Source: RGIG1934 sp964492545
GTDB lineage: Bacteria; Bacillota; Clostridia; Lachnospirales; Lachnospiraceae
DNA: 18,295 nt
NCBI GenBank assembly: GCA_964492545.1
Contig: CAZBKO010000037.1
Span: 1-18,295, forward strand
Direction of reading: 5' to 3'
Below the pieces are notes generated by a model. That model saw only the letters and a program-made list of their open reading frames with translations. It had not been told where the DNA came from and did not search any database. The first letter of the stretch is position 1. Every line of letters begins with the position of its first letter. Below, in pieces: positions 8,564 through 14,270 of this stretch. The position numbers and the translations under genes were made by a program.

Positions 8564-8612
8564 TAATACACGTCCTTTTCTTTTATAAAAGTATAGATAT
8601 TACAATATCGGT

Positions 8613-8641
8613 ATTATAACACGTAGTATTCAAAACTACAA
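8613..8641 (-). promoter_or_regulatory. Promoter of the degV-family gene
   Basis: Read on the minus strand, TTGTAG (8641-8636) and a perfect TATAAT (8618-8613) are 17 bases apart. It lies in the divergent intergenic region about 50 bases before the start codon. Confidence 0.7.
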
Positions 8642-8679
8642 GATGCAATAATAAAAATATCAATTTTGTTTAAAAAGTA

Positions 8680-8708
8680 GTGTCAAAAGCTAATAAAAAT
8701 GGTATACT
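8680..8708 (+). promoter_or_regulatory. Promoter of the EAL-mrp-lepB operon
   Basis: An extended -10, TGG TATACT (8700-8708), is preceded after 17 bases by a weak -35, GTGTCA (8680-8685). The near-perfect ribosome binding site AAGGAGGTG (8732-8740) follows. Confidence 0.6.
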
Positions 8709-8745
8709 AAATGTTATGGTTTACATTAGAGAAGGAGGTGTTCTA

Positions 8746-10110
8746 ATGGATGGACAAACAATAGCTTTGCTTGTCATTGCAGATATACTGCTGATAGTGG
8801 TATTGATTGCTATATCCAGAGGGGCCTATAATAAGCTGAAGACTAATTTGAGCTTTGACGAACTGACAAAACTTCCACTTAAAGAGAAGTTTCAGGAGTT
8901 GTATGAAAAGGAAATAACTAGTATAGGAGACAACAAATATGCAATTGTTGTAATGGACATCGGTAGTTTTAAGCTTGTAAACGAAATGTTTGGCAGGAAC
9001 GAGGGCGATAAGCTTCTAATATATGTAAGCAATCTTTTGAGAAAGAATGTAGGAAGCAATATTGTTTCAAGAATAAACGATGATAATTTTGTATTTGGTT
9101 ATATGTATAAGGATTTTGATAACCTTAAGTTTGTGATGGAACAGATAACTACTGAATTAGAGAAATATCAGGGAAAAATTCATCCATTTGCATATTTTGG
9201 AATATGTGACATTACCGATACGAAAACAGATTTGGATGTGTTGTGTGATCATGCAGATCTTGCATTGGAGACTGTTAAAGGCAGTATGATTACCAATTAT
9301 GCAGTTTACACTGAACAGACTAGAGCGAAGATGCTAAAGGATAAAAAGATGGAAAATGAGATGCTAAGTGCTCTTGATGACCATCAATTTGTTGTGTATT
9401 TTCAGCCCAAATATGACATTCAGACATCAAAGCCAATAGGTGCAGAGGCGCTTGTAAGATGGAAGCATCCGGAAGAGGGATTGATTCCACCTAATGATTT
9501 TATTCCTTTGTTTGAGAGAGATGGCCTGATAATCAAGCTGGATGAATATGTGTGGGAAGAAACCTGCCGTAAGATTAGGGAATGGTTAGATAATGGATAT
9601 GATGTTGTCCCTGTGTCTGTAAATGTTTCGAGAGTACACATATTTAATGAAAAATTGAGAAAAATAATATTTGACATTACAGATAAATATAAAATACCAC
9701 ACGAGTTGTTAGAGTTAGAGATAACTGAAAGTGCATTTTTAGATAATACCAAGCAGTTATACAGTGCAATGGATTACTTTAGAAATAATGGATTTACAGT
9801 ATCAATGGATGATTTTGGTTCAGGATACTCATCACTTAATATGCTTAAGGATGGAAATGTTGATATTGTGAAAATTGACAAGGAATTCTTGAATGAAACA
9901 GTAGCTACTGATAAGGGAAAAGCAATAATTGCTTCAGCCATTAACATGGTCAGAGAGCTAAATATGGGAGTAATTGCAGAGGGTGTGGAAAATGCAGAGC
10001 AGGCGAAATTCCTACTTGGCATCGGCTGCAACATGGCTCAGGGATTTTATTATTCCAAGCCAATCGATAGTGAAGAATTTGAAAATAAGATATTTAAAGG
10101 AGAAAAATAA
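8746..10110 (+). CDS. Membrane EAL c-di-GMP phosphodiesterase with degenerate GGDEF domain
   Basis: A 454-residue membrane-tethered protein predicted to hydrolyse cyclic di-GMP. One N-terminal membrane helix (about 5-23) is followed by a GGDEF-fold domain (about 36-190), whose signature is NDDNF (111-115) instead of GGDEF, so cyclase activity is unlikely. The EAL domain (about 203-448) keeps the catalytic set: Glu234 in EAL, Asn293 in SVNVS, Glu325 in LEITES, Asp355-Asp356 in DDFGSGYSSLN, Lys376, Glu412 in AEGVEN and Gln432 in AQGFYYSKP. The frame is open from GTG 8680, but the ATG at 8746, 5 bases after AAGGAGGTG, is far better. Its stop overlaps the mrp start by one base (TAATG), so the two are translationally coupled. 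In such pairs the dead GGDEF often acts as a regulatory, for example GTP-binding, domain; that is inference here. Confidence 0.92.
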   Translation: MDGQTIALLVIADILLIVVLIAISRGAYNKLKTNLSFDELTKLPLKEKFQELYEKEITSIGDNKYAIVVMDIGSFKLVNEMFGRNEGDKLLIYVSNLLRKNVGSNIVSRINDDNFVFGYMYKDFDNLKFVMEQITTELEKYQGKIHPFAYFGICDITDTKTDLDVLCDHADLALETVKGSMITNYAVYTEQTRAKMLKDKKMENEMLSALDDHQFVVYFQPKYDIQTSKPIGAEALVRWKHPEEGLIPPNDFIPLFERDGLIIKLDEYVWEETCRKIREWLDNGYDVVPVSVNVSRVHIFNEKLRKIIFDITDKYKIPHELLELEITESAFLDNTKQLYSAMDYFRNNGFTVSMDDFGSGYSSLNMLKDGNVDIVKIDKEFLNETVATDKGKAIIASAINMVRELNMGVIAEGVENAEQAKFLLGIGCNMAQGFYYSKPIDSEEFENKIFKGEK

Positions 10111-10952
10111 TGGCAGAGGAAAGAGGATGTAATAGTACTACATGTACTGAAGAAAGTTGTGCCACATGTTCGCATAAGAATGAATCAATGTTAGAGTCGC
10201 TGAATGCATTTAGCAATATTAAGCATGTTATTGGTGTTGTAAGTGGCAAAGGTGGAGTTGGTAAAAGTCTTGTAACTGCATCAATGGCAGTGAAATTGGC
10301 TGATATGGGTTACCATGTAGGAATTCTCGATGCAGACATTACAGGTCCATCAATTCCTAAGATGTTTGGAATAACAGACAAGGCAACGGGAACAGAAGAT
10401 GGTATTTTTCCAGCAGAAACAGAGAAAGGCATAAAAATTATGTCTGTAAATCTTCTTCTTGAAAATGATGAAGATCCTGTTATATGGAGAGGCCCTGTAA
10501 TTGCAGGAGTTGTAAAGCAGTTTTGGACAGATGTACTATGGGGAGATTTAGATTATCTTTTAGTAGATATGCCTCCAGGAACAGGAGATGTTCCTCTAAC
10601 AGTATTTCAGTCGCTTCCTGTTAATGGAATAGTAATTGTGACATCACCACAGGATTTAGTAAAAATGATAGTTAAGAAGGCTTATAACATGGCTGAAAAG
10701 ATGCATATTCCGGTGCTTGGATTAATTGAAAACTATAGTTATTTGGAGTGCCCGGATTGTGGAAAGAAGATAAACGTATTTGGTGAGAGCAAAATAGATG
10801 CCACTGCAGCTGAGATGGGAATTGATGTACTTGGAAAAATGCCAATTGTTCCAGAAATTGCGGAGATGGTTGATAACGGCATATTTGAAAAGGCCGATAA
10901 TATTTATATAGCAGATGCTGTTAAGATGGTAACAGAAAAGTTAGAAGCATAA
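10110..10952 (+). CDS. mrp: Mrp/NBP35 family Fe-S cluster carrier ATPase
   Basis: A 280-residue cytosolic P-loop ATPase of the Mrp/ApbC/NBP35 group, which carries and delivers Fe-S clusters to apoproteins. The deviant Walker A is GKGGVGKS (46-53); other motifs are LDADITGPS (73-81), the Walker B region DMPPGTGD (153-160) and SPQDLV (179-184). A bridging-cluster CPDC motif (Cys214, Cys217) sits near the C-terminus. The N-terminus has an extra cysteine group (Cys7, Cys12, Cys17, Cys20) reminiscent of the N-terminal cluster site in eukaryotic NBP35, while the MIP18-like domain of enterobacterial Mrp is absent. The ATG overlaps the preceding stop (TAATG), with AAAGGAG at 10096-10102. It is the second gene of the operon ending in lepB. 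Family assignment is firm; the client proteins are unknown. Confidence 0.94.
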   Translation: MAEERGCNSTTCTEESCATCSHKNESMLESLNAFSNIKHVIGVVSGKGGVGKSLVTASMAVKLADMGYHVGILDADITGPSIPKMFGITDKATGTEDGIFPAETEKGIKIMSVNLLLENDEDPVIWRGPVIAGVVKQFWTDVLWGDLDYLLVDMPPGTGDVPLTVFQSLPVNGIVIVTSPQDLVKMIVKKAYNMAEKMHIPVLGLIENYSYLECPDCGKKINVFGESKIDATAAEMGIDVLGKMPIVPEIAEMVDNGIFEKADNIYIADAVKMVTEKLEA

Positions 10953-10981
10953 GATTAACAGTACAGGAGGTTAGTGCATTA

Positions 10982-11593
10982 ATGGAAGACAATGATAAGC
11001 TGGAAGTGAATGAAGAGCAGGGAAAAACGCCCGAGAATAATTCAGATAATAAGAAGGATGCGATTTTTAGAGAAGTGTGTAGTTGGATAGCAGTTATAGG
11101 ATTTGCAATTGTAGCAGCATATTTAATCAATAGTTTTGTTATTGTAAATGCCAGTGTTCCAACCGGATCAATGGAAAACACAATTGCATCAAAAAGCAAG
11201 ATAATAGGTCTTAGATTTTCATACTGGTTCTCAGATCCAAAACGAGGAGACATTATGATATTTAAGGCTCCGGATGAACCACAGACTAATTATGTTAAGA
11301 GAGTTATAGGACTTCCGGGTGAGACAGTGAGAATTGAGGATGGAATTATACATATAACTCCTGCTGACGGAGGAGAAGAATTTGTTCTCGAGGAAGATTA
11401 TCTAAAAGAAGAGTGGGTAATCGCTACAGGACCGTATACTTTTGAAGTTCCGGAGGATAGTTATCTAATGCTGGGTGATAACAGAAACAGCTCTAAGGAT
11501 GCAAGATATTGGAATAATAAATATGTTAAAAAGAGCGCAATACTTGGTAAAGCAGTGTTGTGTTACTACCCAAAATTATACAAACTTCATTAA
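10982..11593 (+). CDS. lepB: Signal peptidase I
   Basis: A 203-residue type I signal peptidase, which cleaves signal peptides from exported proteins at the outer face of the membrane. A charged cytosolic tail (1-31) precedes one membrane helix (about 33-55), the Gram-positive type layout. The catalytic Ser63 lies in VPTGSM and Lys106 in YVKRVIGLPGE; box E is GDNRNSSKDARYW (165-177). Length is typical for Gram-positive SipS-like enzymes. The ATG at 10982 follows GGAGG by 11 bases, a slightly long spacing. It starts 29 bases after mrp with no promoter or terminator between, so it is the last gene of the operon. A genome with many secreted enzymes, such as the pullulanase here, usually has several paralogues. 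Confidence 0.95.
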   Translation: MEDNDKLEVNEEQGKTPENNSDNKKDAIFREVCSWIAVIGFAIVAAYLINSFVIVNASVPTGSMENTIASKSKIIGLRFSYWFSDPKRGDIMIFKAPDEPQTNYVKRVIGLPGETVRIEDGIIHITPADGGEEFVLEEDYLKEEWVIATGPYTFEVPEDSYLMLGDNRNSSKDARYWNNKYVKKSAILGKAVLCYYPKLYKLH

Positions 11594-11599
11594 TTATGA

Positions 11600-11631
11600 A
11601 AATCTTCTGATGAAAATCAGAGGATTTTTTT
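11600..11631 (+). terminator. Terminator after lepB
   Basis: A 12 bp stem with one wobble (arms 11600-11611 and 11616-11627) closes a GAAA loop and ends in a T tract. It separates the lepB operon from the SOS-type promoter that follows. Confidence 0.9.
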
Positions 11632-11678
11632 GCGTTATAGGAGATTCTATACTTGTATTTCGAATTATTATGTGATAT

Positions 11679-11698
11679 TATAATAGAACAAATGTTCG
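11679..11698 (+). promoter_or_regulatory. Promoter -10 with adjoining LexA/SOS box
   Basis: A perfect -10 TATAAT (11679-11684) is followed at once by AGAACAAATGTTCG (11685-11698), the core GAAC-N4-GTTC of the Gram-positive LexA box (consensus CGAACRNRYGTTYC). A bound repressor would cover the start of transcription. The best -35, TTGTAT (11653-11658), is 20 bases away, so the -35 is weak. The ribosome binding site is GAAGGTG (11702-11708). DNA-damage control of the repair gene that follows is inferred from site and gene content. Confidence 0.72.
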
Positions 11699-11712
11699 AA
11701 AGAAGGTGCGAG

Positions 11713-13044
11713 ATGTCAGCAGTTATTCAAGAGAATATGACAATTGATGAGAAGCTTGAAATATTATCTGATGCAGCCAAGTATGACGTTGCCTGTACAT
11801 CCAGTGGGGTGAACCGCAATGGTAAGGAGGGAAGCATAGGCAATACCAGAAGCTGTGGAATTTGCCATACATTTTCGGCAGATGGCAGATGCGTTTCTTT
11901 ACTCAAAATATTACTAACTAATGAATGTATTTTTGATTGCAAGTATTGTCTTAACAGATCAAGCAATGATAATAAGAGGGCTACATTTACACCAGAGGAG
12001 ATATGTAGACTTACTATAGAATTTTATAGAAGGAATTATATAGAAGGTTTGTTTTTGAGCTCAGGAGTGTTTGTGAGTCCGGATTACACAATGAAGCTTA
12101 TATATGAGACAGTATTTATGCTGCGTAATAAGTATAATTTTAATGGATATATTCATGTTAAGGGAATACCAGGAGCATCCAAAGAACTTATTGATATGGT
12201 TGGCTTCGTTGCTGACAGAATGAGCGTTAATTTGGAGCTGCCAACGGGAGACAGTTTAAGATTGCTAGCACCACATAAGAGCAGACAGAATATTCTTAAT
12301 CCGATTAAGCAGATCAAGACAGGTATTGAAGATAATTCAAGAAGAAGACAGGAACTTATGGTTATGAAGCGCAATAGAACTAATTTGTCCACTAAGGTCA
12401 AGGTCGATAAGTTTGTTCCAGCAGGACAGAGTACACAGATGATAGTGGGAGCTACACCAGAGAATGATTTTCAGATTATGTCTGTTGCAGAAGCACTGTA
12501 TTCTAATTATAAGATGAAGAGGGTATTTTATTCTGCATATGTACCTCTTAATGAGGATTCACTGCTGCCATCACTTGATCAGAAGCCACCACTTCTTAGA
12601 GAACACAGGCTTTATCAGGCAGATTGGCTGCTTAGATTCTACGGATTTAAGGCAGGAGAATTGCTTGATGAATCAAGACCAGATTTTAATACTCTAATTG
12701 ATCCGAAATGTGATTGGGCAGTGAGACATCTAGAGAAGTTTCCGGTTGAAATCAACAGAGCAGACTACTATACCCTGTTAAGGGTCCCTGGTATAGGAGT
12801 GAAGTCCGCCAGAAGAATTATTGCTGCCAGACAGTACGGAACCGTGGACTTTGAGCATCTTAAGAAAATGGGTGTTGTACTCAAGCGAGCTGTTTTCTTT
12901 ATAACATGTAAGGGAAGAATGATGTACAATATCAGAATGGATGAGAGATATATAACCAATAATTTAGTATATAATGATACTAAGCCATTTGCACAGGATG
13001 ATGGAGTGGTGTATCATCAGATGAGCTTGTTTGAGATGGGATAA
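11713..13044 (+). CDS. DNA modification/repair radical SAM protein (TIGR03916-like)
   Basis: A 443-residue radical SAM protein of the SplB-related group found beside uracil-DNA-glycosylase-like or TIGR03915 proteins; a DNA repair role is presumed but the reaction is not known to me. The 4Fe-4S motif CIFDCKYC (Cys72, Cys76, Cys79) is CX3CX2C. Upstream cysteines Cys48, Cys51 and Cys60 form a second conserved group. Near the C-terminus a helix-hairpin-helix DNA-binding element, LLRVPGIGVKSARRII (355-370), supports action on DNA. The frame is open from TTG 11653 and an ATG at 11692, but both lie in or before the LexA box; the ATG at 11713 after GAAGGTG is the sensible start. The partner gene follows after 82 bases. 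Family call is secure; the substrate is not. Confidence 0.9.
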   Translation: MSAVIQENMTIDEKLEILSDAAKYDVACTSSGVNRNGKEGSIGNTRSCGICHTFSADGRCVSLLKILLTNECIFDCKYCLNRSSNDNKRATFTPEEICRLTIEFYRRNYIEGLFLSSGVFVSPDYTMKLIYETVFMLRNKYNFNGYIHVKGIPGASKELIDMVGFVADRMSVNLELPTGDSLRLLAPHKSRQNILNPIKQIKTGIEDNSRRRQELMVMKRNRTNLSTKVKVDKFVPAGQSTQMIVGATPENDFQIMSVAEALYSNYKMKRVFYSAYVPLNEDSLLPSLDQKPPLLREHRLYQADWLLRFYGFKAGELLDESRPDFNTLIDPKCDWAVRHLEKFPVEINRADYYTLLRVPGIGVKSARRIIAARQYGTVDFEHLKKMGVVLKRAVFFITCKGRMMYNIRMDERYITNNLVYNDTKPFAQDDGVVYHQMSLFEMG

Positions 13045-13126
13045 GTACTAGCCTCAAGGGTATATGACACCATGAGTATTTGTGGTGGTTGCATTCAATA
13101 TTAGGATTTATATAGGAGCAATAAGT

Positions 13127-13909
13127 ATGGGAAAGATTATGTTGGTGTGCGAGGACAGCTATGATGGAATATTGACAGCCATATATAATGCATGGTCATA
13201 TCGAGGACATCAGGTTGGAATTATTACGAATGGTGAGTATAATATTGAGATGTTTACAGAGTATATTGATGTTGCTACCGAACTTGACAAGAGTGCTAAG
13301 GTTTCTAATACTATTAGAAGAAAGATATCAGAGGCTGCACTTGATATGGTATATAGTGTTGCTGTAAGTAATGATAGCGACAAGTGTAATATGATACTTG
13401 GATTTATTATGTATGGTCTGTCAAGCGGAAGAGATATTGCTACAGATTACACTAATTACTATGTTATAAGATGTGAAGATATTCGAAAAAAGGTTTGGAA
13501 TGAGTCGCATTTTTATCTTGAAATTCTTAGGTTTGAAGAGCTTCCAGGAAAGATTTTATGTGCAAGAATAACACCTAGAGCGAATGTAATGGTTCATGTA
13601 ATGGATCATTTTTCAGACAGATTTCCCAGCGAGAATTTTCTGATTTATGATGAGAATAGAAAGATATGTGGAATTCATAGCAGAAACAACACCTACTATA
13701 TACATAATAATATAGAGCTTGATGAATATCTTGATAAGTATATGGAGAGTATTAAGGATTCCGTATCGGACAATCAGGCTGATATTTACAGTGATTTGTG
13801 GAAAGTTTTCTTTAATACAATTGCCATAAAGGAGAGGACTAACTATTCGTTACAGCGAAATAATGTACCATTACTATATAGAAAACACATGACAGAGTTT
13901 ATTAATTAG
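13127..13909 (+). CDS. TIGR03915-family DNA metabolism protein (DUF4130)
   Basis: A 260-residue protein of the family that almost always accompanies the TIGR03916 radical SAM protein, sometimes fused to a uracil-DNA glycosylase domain; here it stands alone. Recognisable segments are the N-terminal YDGILTAIYNAW (12-23), the central HFYLEILRFEELPGKILCARITP (about 128-150) followed by VMDHFSDRFPSENFLIYDE (158-176), and the C-terminal LWKVFFNTIAIKERTN (224-239) with LQRNNVPLLYRKHM. No membrane or signal segment is seen. The frame is open from GTG 13082, but the ATG at 13127 with TAGGAG upstream fits the family start. No terminator separates it from the radical SAM gene, so both are likely under the LexA-type promoter. 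Its molecular role is unknown; action on damaged or modified DNA is inferred from the partner. Confidence 0.87.
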   Translation: MGKIMLVCEDSYDGILTAIYNAWSYRGHQVGIITNGEYNIEMFTEYIDVATELDKSAKVSNTIRRKISEAALDMVYSVAVSNDSDKCNMILGFIMYGLSSGRDIATDYTNYYVIRCEDIRKKVWNESHFYLEILRFEELPGKILCARITPRANVMVHVMDHFSDRFPSENFLIYDENRKICGIHSRNNTYYIHNNIELDEYLDKYMESIKDSVSDNQADIYSDLWKVFFNTIAIKERTNYSLQRNNVPLLYRKHMTEFIN

Positions 13910-13912
13910 GTA

Positions 13913-13941
13913 TTGACAAAAAAATGTCAAAATGTTATAAC
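13913..13941 (+). promoter_or_regulatory. Promoter of the HPr-like / helicase operon, with inverted repeat
   Basis: TTGACA (13913-13918) and TATAAC (13936-13941) are 17 bases apart, just after the stop of the preceding gene. The -35 is also the left half of a perfect inverted repeat with TGTCAA (13925-13930), six A bases between, which could be an operator. A leader of about 70 bases precedes the next start codon. Confidence 0.7.
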
Positions 13942-14019
13942 AATTGAAATCAAGGAAACTTAAATATAATTGCAAGTTTTTTTGAACTGCGGGGAGAACA
14001 TTTTGAAAGGATGATATGT

Positions 14020-14247
14020 ATGTACGCAAAGAAGATTAAGCTTGATTCAGTTGAGAGTGCAAAGAATTTTGTTAATCAGGTAGGTAAGTTCAATTTTGAT
14101 GTTGATATTCAATATAATAGATTTGCAATTGATGCAAAATCACTATTAGGAGTATTAAGTCTTGACTTAACCAGGGATTTGGTTGTAAAGTATGGAGAGA
14201 AAGATTTAAGCTTTGAAAATATGCTTGATAAATATGCAGTATCATAG
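14020..14247 (+). CDS. HPr-like protein lacking the catalytic histidine (Crh-like)
   Basis: A 75-residue HPr-fold protein. The segment VDIQYNRFAIDAKSLLGVLS (28-47) matches the part of HPr around regulatory Ser46, with Ser41 in the KS-hydrophobic-hydrophobic-G context used by HPr kinase. Aligning without gaps from there, the phosphotransfer His15 falls on Ser10 and Arg17 on Glu12, and the protein contains no histidine at all. It therefore cannot pass phosphate in the PTS in the usual way. The logic resembles Bacillus Crh (Gln at 15, Ser46 kept), a CcpA co-regulator; orthology is not claimed. Two in-frame ATGs exist; 14020, with GAAAGGA 8 bases upstream, is preferred to 14011, which touches that site. 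The helicase gene begins 23 bases downstream. Confidence 0.72.
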   Translation: MYAKKIKLDSVESAKNFVNQVGKFNFDVDIQYNRFAIDAKSLLGVLSLDLTRDLVVKYGEKDLSFENMLDKYAVS

Positions 14248-14270
14248 ATGCTAGAAAGGTATGAATTCCC

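Noticed and set aside
13956..13980. AAACTT/AAGTTT hairpin followed by T residues, as a terminator or attenuator before the HPr-like gene
   Set aside because: The stem is only 6 bp, AT-rich and has a 12-base loop, too weak to claim termination.
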